From the NCBI GenBank assembly GCA_037388705.1, contig JARRJY010000050.1, forward strand, positions 1-22,100: a DNA stretch of 22,100 nt. Direction: 5' to 3'. Positions 7,844-14,913 of this stretch are shown here, piece after piece. Each line of letters starts with the position of its first letter. Position 1 is the stretch's first letter. This DNA is from JARRJY01 sp037388705. Lineage in GTDB: Bacteria > Pseudomonadota > Gammaproteobacteria > UBA6429 > Thiohalophilaceae. Below the pieces are notes generated by a model. The model searched no databases. It was not told where the DNA came from and saw nothing but the letters and a program-made list of their open reading frames with translations. A program made the position numbers and the translations under genes.

Positions 7844-8392
7844 TTAAGCTGATGTCACCTCAACTACTACATTATTTCGCAGGGTATTTGCTACTGGCGA
7901 CCAGACATTCGAATGAGAAACCAGGTCATCAATTTCTTCTTCTGAACAATCACCTTCAGCATCAATCTTTACACGAACTGCAGAAAAACCAAGTGTCTTT
8001 GCTTCATCCAGATCACCAGTACCCCATACGGCTGTTACGTTGATATCACCCTCAAGTTCAAGTTCAAGCTTGGTAAGTTTGATACCACGCGCGGTAGCAT
8101 TGGCATGTACACCCACAGCTAGGCAGGCCCCCAGGCTGGCCAACACTGCTTCTGAAGGATTGGGTGCATTGTCTTCGCCCAATAAATGAGGAGGTTCATC
8201 GATCAACATCGGCTCCAAGTCACGAACATAGGTCTGCATACGAAACTGGCCTTCACAGACAGTTTTGGCTTTGAGTGTGACAACAGACTCAGGATTGGCC
8301 TTCCCTTTCTCGCCCAGTGTTTTCAGACCATCCGAATCAAGAGGACGTAAACAGCTCATAGACTTTGCAATAGTTTGTTGGGTAGTGCTCAT
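7844..8392 (-). CDS. OsmC-like protein, first gene of the sigma-54 operon
   Basis: The 182-residue protein belongs to the OsmC/Ohr fold: an N-terminal beta region, then the central helix with EAVLASLGACLAVGVHANA, where Cys90 sits at the peroxidatic position. In Ohr/OsmC peroxidases a second cysteine lies in a C-terminal CPV/CPY-type motif; here the matching segment reads NVWSPVANTL, with Ser145 in place of Cys. It may therefore not be a normal thiol peroxidase; single-Cys members could bind or carry sulfur or other small ligands, which is speculation. Cytoplasmic. It is the first gene after a perfect sigma-54 promoter (8445-8460) and has the ribosome site GGAG before its ATG. The flavoprotein, DUF302 and rubredoxin reductase genes follow in the same direction. 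Confidence 0.85.
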   Translation of the reverse strand: MSTTQQTIAKSMSCLRPLDSDGLKTLGEKGKANPESVVTLKAKTVCEGQFRMQTYVRDLEPMLIDEPPHLLGEDNAPNPSEAVLASLGACLAVGVHANATARGIKLTKLELELEGDINVTAVWGTGDLDEAKTLGFSAVRVKIDAEGDCSEEEIDDLVSHSNVWSPVANTLRNNVVVEVTSA

Positions 8393-8444
8393 TGTTCTTT
8401 CTCCAAATTATTTAATTAAATAAATTACTTTGTACTGGAGAAAT

Positions 8445-8460
8445 TGCAAAGCCTGTGCCA
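8445..8460 (-). promoter_or_regulatory. Sigma-54 promoter of the OsmC operon
   Basis: The minus strand reads TGGCAC-AGGCT-TTGCA, a full match to the -24/-12 consensus with correct spacing. Transcription should start near 8433, about 40 bases before the OsmC ATG. A 31-base palindrome lies about 80-110 bases upstream, as expected for an enhancer site. Confidence 0.85.
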
Positions 8461-8537
8461 GTTATATGTTTCTTTTTATTATCATAGAGTTATAGGGTTT
8501 TCGTATGCTTGTCAGCTTTTTATGTGCAGTGATAGAG

Positions 8538-8568
8538 GTCTATTTGTCGACAATGTCGACAAATAGAC
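8538..8568. promoter_or_regulatory. 31-base palindrome, predicted activator (UAS) site
   Basis: Perfect 14-base arms, GTCTATTTGTCGAC and its reverse complement, flank the spacer AAT. The centre contains TGTCGACAATGT (8545-8556), the 12-mer also found at 4810-4821 and, on the minus strand, at 10311-10322. The layout TGT-N11-ACA recalls the NifA enhancer TGT-N10-ACA, and the neighbouring activator is NifA-like. Position and symmetry fit a dimer or multimer binding site for that protein. A transcription terminator is less likely because no T-run follows on either strand. Confidence 0.75.
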
Positions 8569-8687
8569 TGACACTTTGTCACATTTTGCGAATACCTGTT
8601 GCTTGCAAGACAGCTTTAACAGTTTGTGGCGTGAAATTTAGGTAAAACGTAAATAAGTTACTCAGAAAAGACAGGTGATATTGAGCT

Positions 8688-10298
8688 CTAAAGTCCGAGT
8701 TTTTTCATTCGATATCGTAACTGACGTGGTGTCAAACCGAGACTGATTGCCGCGCGTGTCTTGTTACCATGGTTGAGCTTAAGTGCATCAAGAATCTGAC
8801 CAGATTCATCCTCCCTGACTCTGGCATATGGCCTAATACCGTTTTGCATAGCATGTGATGCTGATGACGGTGATGTCTCATAATACGGTGGCAAAGATTC
8901 ATAATGTTTTTGCTCTCTTGCAACACTCTCCGGATTATTAATACCTTCTTCCTCAGCAATAATCTGATCAACCAGTTCACGACCGATCATAGTATCGGTA
9001 CATAACAAAACTGCACGTTTCACCATGTTCTCCAGCTGACGAATATTTCCCGGCCAGGGATAATGCTCGAGACGGTTCAGGCTACCAGGGCCAAAAACGA
9101 CATTACGACCATATTCTTCATTGGCTGCATTAAGGAAATGTCGTGCCAGGATAGAGATGTCTCCCTGTCGAGCTCGTAAGGGTGGTAACCGTATAGGAAA
9201 AATATTAAGACGATAAAAAAGATCAAGCCTGAAGCGGTTTTCATTTACCGCTTCCTGCAAGTTTTGATGGGTTGCCGCAACAATACGAATATCAACAGGT
9301 ATTGCCTTATTCCCGCCTACTCTATGGATTTTATTGTCTTCTAAAACCTTAAGTAACTTTGTTTGAAGGTCAAGTTCCAGGTCACCTATTTCATCAAGAA
9401 ATAACGTACCACCATTGGCAAGTTCCAATTTTCCTTTCTTAGCTGATATAGCGCCAGTAAATGCACCTTTTTCATGACCAAATAATTCTGATTCGATAAG
9501 ATTACTGGGAATAGCTGCGCAGTTGATTGCAACAAAAGGACCAGAAGCACGTTCACTGGCTAAATGTTGCATGCGTGAAAATAATTCTTTACCTGTGCCT
9601 GACTCTCCAAGTAATAAGACCGTGGTGTTTGTATGCGCCACTTGTAAAGCCTGTTCAATGGCACGCTGCAATGCAGGACTCTCTCCAATGATTCCATATT
9701 GTGCACCACGACTTTCTAGTTTATTACGCAACAGCTTATTTTCCGATAACAAATAGGCCGTCCGTTCACTTATCAATTCTTTAACACGTAGTACCTGGCC
9801 AATAAAAGTGGCCACAACTTGTAGTAATGAAAGGTCTCTCTGAAATTGTCTCTCCCGACTTCGTAATCGATGTACAGCCAGTACACCAATTGGTAATTCA
9901 TCCAGGATAATTGGTACTGCCAGATAAGCAACTGCTTCATCTGGTAACTTGACGCGATCAACTGCCCGCACTAGATATGTTGGTTCTTCGTCTATATTCT
10001 GAATAAGAGCGAGTTGTCCGGTCTGGAATACACGTCCCGTAATGCCTTCACCAATTAAATACTGCCCTTTTTCTTTCTCTTCGTCAGTCAGGCCATATGC
10101 GTACATAATTTCCAACTGTCCTGATTGTTTATTGGGTAAGACCACCCGACCTCGGTTCAGGCCAAGTAACTGAGACAATAATCGTAAAATACCCAGTATA
10201 GCTGGTTCAGGATCGGCAGAGTGCGTTATCAAACGTGCTGCCTGTTGAACCACCAGCAACTCCGAATTAATCTCGGTTTCACTTACAAATTTTGTCAT
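8688..10298 (-). CDS. NifA-like sigma-54 activator (GAF-AAA+-Fis HTH)
   Basis: The 536-residue protein is a complete bacterial enhancer-binding protein. Residues 15-170 are a GAF sensor of NifA type, with IGEGITGRVFQTGQ near 82-95. Residues 203-440 are the AAA+ domain: Walker A GESGTGKE (231-238), the sigma-54 contact loop GAFTGA (279-284 region), Walker B GGTLFLDEIGDL (296-307) and the arginine-finger segment FRLDLFYRLN. The C-terminus (about 503-536) is a Fis-type helix-turn-helix with NKTRAAISLGLTPRQLRYRM. No nif genes are nearby and no NifA-type linker Cys pair is visible, so nitrogen fixation is not implied. The GAF ligand is unknown. It most likely drives the OsmC operon and the rhodanese, and controls itself through the site at 10311-10322. 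It lies upstream of the operon, in the same direction. Confidence 0.93.
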   Translation of the reverse strand: MTKFVSETEINSELLVVQQAARLITHSADPEPAILGILRLLSQLLGLNRGRVVLPNKQSGQLEIMYAYGLTDEEKEKGQYLIGEGITGRVFQTGQLALIQNIDEEPTYLVRAVDRVKLPDEAVAYLAVPIILDELPIGVLAVHRLRSRERQFQRDLSLLQVVATFIGQVLRVKELISERTAYLLSENKLLRNKLESRGAQYGIIGESPALQRAIEQALQVAHTNTTVLLLGESGTGKELFSRMQHLASERASGPFVAINCAAIPSNLIESELFGHEKGAFTGAISAKKGKLELANGGTLFLDEIGDLELDLQTKLLKVLEDNKIHRVGGNKAIPVDIRIVAATHQNLQEAVNENRFRLDLFYRLNIFPIRLPPLRARQGDISILARHFLNAANEEYGRNVVFGPGSLNRLEHYPWPGNIRQLENMVKRAVLLCTDTMIGRELVDQIIAEEEGINNPESVAREQKHYESLPPYYETSPSSASHAMQNGIRPYARVREDESGQILDALKLNHGNKTRAAISLGLTPRQLRYRMKKLGL

Positions 10299-10310
10299 TA
10301 TCTAATCCTG

Positions 10311-10322
10311 ACATTGTCGACA
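10311..10322 (-). promoter_or_regulatory. Predicted operator in the activator leader
   Basis: The minus strand carries TGTCGACAATGT here, the 12-mer of the other two sites. It lies just downstream of the -12 element at 10336 and covers the expected transcription start and leader, 13 bases before the ATG. It also sits inside the inverted repeat GACAT-N9-ATGTC. Binding there would more likely block than activate, so autorepression is inferred. Confidence 0.6.
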
Positions 10323-10335
10323 TATGTCTTTGTTC

Positions 10336-10351
10336 TGCAAATTCATTGCCA
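10336..10351 (-). promoter_or_regulatory. Sigma-54-type promoter of the activator gene
   Basis: The minus strand reads TGGCAA-TGAAT-TTGCA: correct GG/GC spacing, one base off the consensus. The start point would fall near 10325, giving a leader of about 26 bases before the ATG at 10298. Confidence 0.6.
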
Positions 10352-10415
10352 AGTATGCAGATCGCCGGTTAGTGCCTTGTTGCTGGAGTTTTCAAGGATA
10401 AAATAATTAAAGATG

Positions 10416-10440
10416 AAAAAATTATGCACTAAAGTAGTGC
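10416..10440 (-). terminator. Rho-independent terminator of the ABC transporter operon
   Basis: On the minus strand GCACTA-CTT-TAGTGC forms a six-base stem followed after four bases by TTTTTT (plus-strand 10416-10421). It lies about 60 bases past the permease stop and separates the transporter operon from the activator gene. Confidence 0.65.
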
Positions 10441-10467
10441 TGTAGAACTGGTGGTGGGCCAATAAGT

Positions 10468-10485
10468 TGCAACATCCTTGTTGCA
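10468..10485. repeat. Hairpin after the permease gene
   Basis: TGCAACA and TGTTGCA pair in a seven-base stem with a four-base loop, between the permease stop and the terminator at 10440. No T-run follows on the minus strand. It may stabilise the 3' end of the transcript or assist termination. Confidence 0.45.
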
Positions 10486-10500
10486 TGGGCATTAACGTTA

Positions 10501-11343
10501 CTAATTCTGGTGATGCCAACTGAAACGTTTGATCAAGCTAACACATATACCATCAAGCAAGAAACCAAGAATACCAATGACGACCACTATTGCAGCCAAG
10601 GTATCGTACTCAAGGGTATCCCGCGCATCATTGATGGCATACCCCAGGCCACTGGTGACACCAAGATATTCAGCTGGAACGAGTACTATCCAGGCAACAC
10701 CGACAGCAAGACGAATTCCGGCAAAGATATCCTGACCTATTGCCGGCAGTATTATTCTCCGTAACATTTGCACACCATCCGCACCAAGGTTACGAGCTAC
10801 TTTAAACCACAGGGGATCAATGCGTCGTACACCTTGAGCAGTGGAAAAAAGTATTGGCCAGATTGCAGCAATGGTAATGAGAAAAACAATGGCGCCATCC
10901 CAGCTTGAAAATGCCAGCACGGCTATTGGCATCCAGGCTAAAGGACTTATCATACGTAAAAACTGGAATGGTACATGTGTGATGCTTCGTAAACTGACAA
11001 ATAACCCAATTGCGACGCCAACCGGAACACCAATCACGACTGCCCATAAGAGCCCCATACCAATACGTTCCATACTTGGAACGATAGCATTTATTACTGT
11101 CCCATTGTGCACAAGTTCAATAAGACGCTTAAATGTTGGCTCAGGAGCAAAATCTGCAAAAGAAGATATGTCAGGATTTTGCTGAATAAGCCAGCCACCA
11201 AACCACCAGGTTATTAACAGAAACAGGATACCTGCTATTGAATAACCACCATTATCCATAAACTTTTTCAAAGCGCTTTGCCAATTCGTACCGATCTTGC
11301 GAGCGGTAATTAAATTGGATATCACAGTTTGTTCGACACTCAT
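10501..11343 (-). CDS. ABC transporter permease, cyanate/nitrate/sulfonate type
   Basis: The 280-residue inner-membrane protein has about six hydrophobic segments (starting near 35-52 and 95-115) and the conserved EAA coupling loop, ARNLGADGVQMLRRIILPA at about 183-201, that contacts the ATPase. This is the BPD_transp_1 fold of the NrtB/SsuC/TauC/CynB group. Its ATG overlaps the TGA of the binding-protein gene by four bases (11340-11343), so translation is coupled. With the ATPase and binding protein it completes one importer, probably working as a homodimer. Neighbouring cyanase points to cyanate, but sequence alone cannot tell cyanate from nitrate or sulfonates. Confidence 0.88.
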   Translation of the reverse strand: MSVEQTVISNLITARKIGTNWQSALKKFMDNGGYSIAGILFLLITWWFGGWLIQQNPDISSFADFAPEPTFKRLIELVHNGTVINAIVPSMERIGMGLLWAVVIGVPVGVAIGLFVSLRSITHVPFQFLRMISPLAWMPIAVLAFSSWDGAIVFLITIAAIWPILFSTAQGVRRIDPLWFKVARNLGADGVQMLRRIILPAIGQDIFAGIRLAVGVAWIVLVPAEYLGVTSGLGYAINDARDTLEYDTLAAIVVVIGILGFLLDGICVSLIKRFSWHHQN

Positions 11344-12578
11344 ATTTTAACAACTTCCTTACGAACATATGGGTTTTCAGGATCAACACCTGGTGCATTT
11401 TCCCATCCCTTATATTTTGCCATCGCCATTTTAACGTGGTCATAGTTAACAAGATCTTTGGCCACAAATTTTGGATCAAGACCTTTAAGGAATGTCTTTT
11501 CACCACCAACAAGCGTATCGTTCATTGCGCTGACAATCATCTCTGTTGCTGAAGGGTATGGATAAGGTGAAAAATCAATTCGACCATTACCAAATTCCTT
11601 CTTGTTACGAATGGCATGTGGTTTTGAATAGTTTTCCTCATCGTAATATGTCATTGCACGGACTACGGCTTTGCCTGGCATTGGTAAATAGCCTTTCCCA
11701 TCACGAGACATCATTTTTGCTACTTCTGCCTTATTTTCCTGAGCATAGACTTCTGCTCGCACAATTGCATTCATTACTTTTTGAGTCCATTCCGGTTTCG
11801 CTTTGACGGTATTTTCATTCATACAAACTACGCAACAAGGATGATTCTTCCACATATCACCTGTAAAACGCAGCATTTTTCCACCTGCCTTAAGTTCACC
11901 AAAGGCATTGAATGGTTCTGCCACAATGAAAGCATCAATTTTCTTGGCCGCTAATGCAGGTGGCATATCCGGTGGCGGCATGATCATCAGGTTTACTTCA
12001 TTTTTAGCAAGTTTAGCTTTCTGATCTTTGATTACCGGTTTTAAACCAGCACTACGTAAGCCCATTTGTAAAACAATATTATGCATTGAATACCAGTAAG
12101 GTACGGCAATCTGTTTACCACCCAGATCTTTAAAATCTTCAGCATCAACGTGCTTACCAACCACAAGAGCCGAACCATTTATGTGAGCCCAAGACATAAT
12201 TTTAACCGGAAAGTTATTGTTGTAGCGCATCCAGACGGGGATTGGTTTCAATAAGTGTACAAGGTTAAATTTACCGGCCGCAAATCCTTCCACTAATGGA
12301 GACCAACCTCGTATCAATGTTGGTTTTTCCGCTTTTAATCCTTCTTCTTCGAAGAATCCCATTCCATGAGCTACGAGTAATGCAGTTGCATCTGTAATAG
12401 GCAGATACCCTATGCGAACCACCTCATCATCAGGAGGTGTTACATTTGCCAGACTCATACCTGGCAAGGTCATACCGGCAGCCAGTCCGCCCATAGCCAT
12501 CATATCAAGCATAAAGTCACGCCGACTCATCTCGTGCTTGTTTAAATACTCTAGTTCATCATCTTTTCTCTTACTCAT
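11340..12578 (-). CDS. Tat-exported ABC substrate-binding protein (NrtA/CynA-like)
   Basis: The 412-residue periplasmic binding protein starts at the ATG at 12578-12576, behind AAGGTG; the longer frame lacks a good ribosome site. A twin-arginine signal, SRRDFM at 18-23, precedes a hydrophobic stretch with GGLAAGMTLPG, so it should fold in the cytoplasm and leave by Tat, as NrtA and CmpA do. The mature part opens with VRIGYLPITDATALLVAHGM, typical of NMT1/NrtA-type proteins, and carries HPCCVVCMNE in the second lobe. It should deliver a small anion to the permease. Context (divergent cyanase, ATPase 53 bases upstream) favours cyanate; nitrate, bicarbonate or sulfonate binding remain possible. 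Confidence 0.87.
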   Translation of the reverse strand: MSKRKDDELEYLNKHEMSRRDFMLDMMAMGGLAAGMTLPGMSLANVTPPDDEVVRIGYLPITDATALLVAHGMGFFEEEGLKAEKPTLIRGWSPLVEGFAAGKFNLVHLLKPIPVWMRYNNNFPVKIMSWAHINGSALVVGKHVDAEDFKDLGGKQIAVPYWYSMHNIVLQMGLRSAGLKPVIKDQKAKLAKNEVNLMIMPPPDMPPALAAKKIDAFIVAEPFNAFGELKAGGKMLRFTGDMWKNHPCCVVCMNENTVKAKPEWTQKVMNAIVRAEVYAQENKAEVAKMMSRDGKGYLPMPGKAVVRAMTYYDEENYSKPHAIRNKKEFGNGRIDFSPYPYPSATEMIVSAMNDTLVGGEKTFLKGLDPKFVAKDLVNYDHVKMAMAKYKGWENAPGVDPENPYVRKEVVKI

Positions 12579-12631
12579 TGTATTCACCTTCCAGTTAAGT
12601 AAATTAAAGTTCAAGGTTTTGTCAAATTGGA

Positions 12632-13435
12632 TTAAGCTGCCTCTTTCTTACCAACTTTTTCATTCTCTGTTTCTTTTTCTGAAGCATTTGAGCCACATCC
12701 AACTAATTGCTCAAATGTTTTCATCAAAGATTCTCGTTTACGACTGAATTCTTCAGATGAGCGATCCCGTGGGAACGGTAATTCATTCTTCAGTTCGCCA
12801 ACAATACGGCCAGGATTCGCTGACATTATTAATACCCGGTCAGCCATTGCGACTGCTTCTTCAATATCGTGTGTCACGATCACCATGGTCAGGTCCTGTT
12901 TTGTCACTATGCGGCTGACCTCGTCCTGTAATGAAGCACGGGTGAAAGCATCTAATGCAGAAAAAGGTTCATCCAGGAGAATGAGTTCAGGTGTTGTTGC
13001 CAATGAACGTTCCAGGGCAACACGTTGTTGCTGACCTCCGGAAAGGCTTTGTACATTAGCATCAGCCTTGTCAGTCAAACCAACCAGTTCAAGCAAACTG
13101 TTCACTTTGTCTGTGTCTTGCTGGCCAGCAAACGTCAGACCCAAGGCAACATTCTCCCGTACATCCATCCAGGGGTAGAGAGATGGTTTTTGAAACATCA
13201 TGTTCCATTTAGCGCTGGGACGCGTGACCTGGTGTCCATTAATTCGCACACAGCCGTCACTTGGTATAAGCAAACCAGCTAACATATGAAGCAAGGTAGA
13301 TTTTCCACACCCACTTCGTCCTATTAACGCAACCTTTTCACCCTGAGAGATATTCAGATCAATTTCTTTTAGAGTCGGATCTGTCTGTCCTTTGAAGGTA
13401 TGGGTGATGTAGTCGATGCTGATATTTGCACTCAT
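12632..13435 (-). CDS. ABC transporter ATPase, cyanate/nitrate/sulfonate type
   Basis: The 267-residue cytoplasmic ATPase shows all motifs: Walker A GRSGCGKST (39-47), Q-loop FQKPSLYPWM (81-90), signature LSGGQQQ (131-137), Walker B LILLDEP (151-157) and the switch His189 in VTHD. It belongs with NrtD, SsuB, TauB and CynD. After the core a short Lys/Glu-rich tail follows. It is the first gene of the transporter operon and is preceded by GAGGAAAT and by a sigma-54-type element at 13469-13484. It powers uptake with the permease and binding protein downstream. Confidence 0.9.
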   Translation of the reverse strand: MSANISIDYITHTFKGQTDPTLKEIDLNISQGEKVALIGRSGCGKSTLLHMLAGLLIPSDGCVRINGHQVTRPSAKWNMMFQKPSLYPWMDVRENVALGLTFAGQQDTDKVNSLLELVGLTDKADANVQSLSGGQQQRVALERSLATTPELILLDEPFSALDAFTRASLQDEVSRIVTKQDLTMVIVTHDIEEAVAMADRVLIMSANPGRIVGELKNELPFPRDRSSEEFSRKRESLMKTFEQLVGCGSNASEKETENEKVGKKEAA

Positions 13436-13468
13436 TACATTTCCTCAAATAATATTTATCCAAGGTTA

Positions 13469-13484
13469 TGCAGTGTTCATGCCA
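13469..13484 (-). promoter_or_regulatory. Sigma-54-type promoter of the transporter operon
   Basis: The minus strand reads TGGCAT-GAACA-CTGCA: the invariant GG and GC have the right ten-base spacing, with two deviations from the consensus. It lies about 34 bases before the ATPase ATG and is divergent from the cyanase promoter. Confidence 0.55.
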
Positions 13485-13540
13485 TTGTGCTTATCCTTTT
13501 GATTTTCCTAATTATTTAAATACCTGCCTGTTTTTATGAA

Positions 13541-13554
13541 TCGTGTTAATACGA
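13541..13554. promoter_or_regulatory. Small inverted repeat between divergent promoters
   Basis: TCGT-GTTAAT-ACGA lies between the two sigma-54 elements. The octamer GTGTTAAT inside it recurs at 13627-13634 in the cyanase leader. It could be part of an activator site; the evidence is only symmetry, position and the repeat. Confidence 0.35.
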
Positions 13555-13584
13555 AGTACTTGTTTATTCATGTTTTTTTCACTC

Positions 13585-13600
13585 TGGCACCACAATTGCA
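13585..13600 (+). promoter_or_regulatory. Sigma-54 promoter of cyanase
   Basis: The plus strand reads TGGCAC-CACAA-TTGCA, a full match to the -24/-12 consensus with correct spacing, about 63 bases before the cyanase ATG. The start point should fall near 13612. Confidence 0.85.
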
Positions 13601-13626
13601 CATAAATTCATTGTATTAACTATCGA

Positions 13627-13643
13627 GTGTTAATCGCTAACAC
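13627..13643. promoter_or_regulatory. Perfect inverted repeat in the cyanase leader
   Basis: GTGTTA-ATCGC-TAACAC lies just after the expected transcription start and 20 bases before the cyanase ATG, near the ribosome site. It may be an operator for a repressor or activator, or a leader hairpin. Confidence 0.5.
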
Positions 13644-13663
13644 CAAATAACGAGGTACTGAAC

Positions 13664-14104
13664 ATGAATAAAAGCGAAATGAAAGAAGTTATTCTTTCGG
13701 TAAAAAAGGAAAAAGAAATAACGTGGACTGAAATTGCCGAGAAAGTAGGCCTTTCAACTGAATATGTTTGCTCAGCCTGCCTGGGTATGAATCATCTTGA
13801 AAAAGGTGAAGCTGATTCCGTTGCGGAAGTTCTTGGAATGGGCGCAGAACTTTCTACTGCATTACAGGAATTTCCTCATAAAAAATGGGAGCAGGTTGTT
13901 CCGACAGATCCTGTTATCTACCGTTGGTATGAAATTGTTGGTGTTTATGGCGAAACAATTAAAGAATTGATTCATGAAAAATTTGGTGATGGGATTATGA
14001 GCGCTATCGACTTTACCATGAATATCGATAAAGAAGAAAACCCAGCTGGTGATCGTGTTGTCGTGACACTAAATGGTAAGTTCTTGCCCTATAAATCCTG
14101 GTAG
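13664..14104 (+). CDS. cynS: Cyanase (cyanate hydratase)
   Basis: The 146-residue enzyme converts cyanate and bicarbonate to ammonia and carbon dioxide by way of carbamate. The N-terminal helix-turn-helix-like domain (about 1-75, with WTEIAEKVGLS) is followed by the catalytic domain. The active-site residues are in place: Arg87 and Glu90 in VIYRWYEIVGVYG and Ser113 in GDGIMSAIDF, matching Arg96, Glu99 and Ser122 of the E. coli enzyme. The C-terminus TLNGKFLPYKSW is also typical. It works as a cytoplasmic decamer in known cases. It is transcribed rightwards from a perfect sigma-54 promoter, divergent from an importer, so cyanate is probably used as a nitrogen source or detoxified. A strong hairpin follows at 14125-14155. 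Confidence 0.96.
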   Translation: MNKSEMKEVILSVKKEKEITWTEIAEKVGLSTEYVCSACLGMNHLEKGEADSVAEVLGMGAELSTALQEFPHKKWEQVVPTDPVIYRWYEIVGVYGETIKELIHEKFGDGIMSAIDFTMNIDKEENPAGDRVVVTLNGKFLPYKSW

Positions 14105-14124
14105 ATACCAGACTTTTTAATTAA

Positions 14125-14155
14125 ACTCGATGAATCCCTCATAGATTCATCGAGT
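14125..14155. terminator. Strong, probably bidirectional terminator after cyanase
   Basis: A 12-base perfect stem, ACTCGATGAATC with GATTCATCGAGT, has a seven-base loop and AT-rich flanks with short T-runs on both sides. It sits between the convergent cyanase and acetyltransferase genes, so it can end both transcripts. Confidence 0.8.
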
Positions 14156-14212
14156 CTTAATTATGTAAATCATAAGCATCACTTAAGTAAATAATATAGA
14201 TAATAAATTTCC

Positions 14213-14776
14213 TTAATTAACGTATCTCTTCACTTTAACTACTCTACCAGGGTGTCCTGTAACAACAGCATAGGGAGGAATGTCTTTATTGACGACAACA
14301 CCGGCACCAATGACGGCACCATCACCAATTTTCTTGACCGAGGGCAAAATGATGGCATTCTGCCCTATCCAGACATCATTACCAATTTCCAGAGGACTAT
14401 CGTCGACGAGCCGTTCTTTTGCTAAACCGAGTGTTGGATTAAAAAATAAACCATGAGAAGATTTCAAATTCATTGGATGGTTTGCACCAAACCCAAGGAC
14501 CCCCATCGCAATTGATGAGTATCTTCCAATTGTAGTTTTTATTGGAAAAGCACCAGGCACAAAACACCCACCCATACTATACATGCCAATATTTACATCA
14601 TGGTAATCGGCAAAGATTTTTCTTAGGGTTTGTGAATAAAGCGTATAGTTTGGCCCATCAATAGAGTAAAGTATTCTGAGGATAAGCTTTTTAACAATAT
14701 TTCTTTTAATCCCGTAAAGTTTATACAGAATTAGCCTGATCCCTGATAATTCGATATTTTTCCAGTCTTCTGACAT
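14213..14776 (-). CDS. Hexapeptide-repeat O/N-acetyltransferase
   Basis: The 187-residue protein ends in left-handed beta-helix repeats: IGNDVWIGQNAIILPSV, IGDGAVIGAGVVVNKDI and the closing PPYAVVTGHPGRVVK. GANHPM near 97-102 supplies the His (His100) expected of the xenobiotic/CatB-like and sugar O-acetyltransferase group. It uses acetyl-CoA; the acceptor could be a surface sugar or a small molecule. The first 50 residues are basic and helical, without a clear signal peptide. It stands alone, is AT-rich compared with its neighbours and lies next to a tRNA remnant, so horizontal acquisition is plausible. GGGAGA lies upstream of the ATG. Confidence 0.82.
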   Translation of the reverse strand: MSEDWKNIELSGIRLILYKLYGIKRNIVKKLILRILYSIDGPNYTLYSQTLRKIFADYHDVNIGMYSMGGCFVPGAFPIKTTIGRYSSIAMGVLGFGANHPMNLKSSHGLFFNPTLGLAKERLVDDSPLEIGNDVWIGQNAIILPSVKKIGDGAVIGAGVVVNKDIPPYAVVTGHPGRVVKVKRYVN

Positions 14777-14832
14777 GAATTATCTTCTCCCTTCCATCTT
14801 GTCTATAATATTGAGCTATGTCCTTATTAACA

Positions 14833-14860
14833 TTTATAAATGATACAAAGCATAAAGCAA
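14833..14860 (-). promoter_or_regulatory. Possible sigma-70 promoter of the acetyltransferase
   Basis: The minus strand has TTGCTT, a 16-base spacer and TATAAA, about 60 bases before the ATG. The region is AT-rich, so chance matches are likely. Confidence 0.35.
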
Positions 14861-14913
14861 GTTTTTGGATGCTGTAAATTTAAAACCCTACAACAGTATC
14901 TCATATAATAAAT

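Noticed and set aside
8688..10298. Activator as NorR controlling nitric oxide reduction
   Set aside because: A rubredoxin reductase is nearby, but there is no flavorubredoxin NorV and the GAF domain looks NifA-like rather than NorR-like.
8688..10298. Activator as NifA of a nitrogen fixation cluster
   Set aside because: No nif gene is in the window and the NifA linker cysteines are not seen; only the domain type and site layout are similar.
10501..13435. Transporter as a nitrate importer (NrtABCD)
   Set aside because: No nitrate or nitrite reductase genes are near and the divergent partner is cyanase; nitrate stays possible but less likely.
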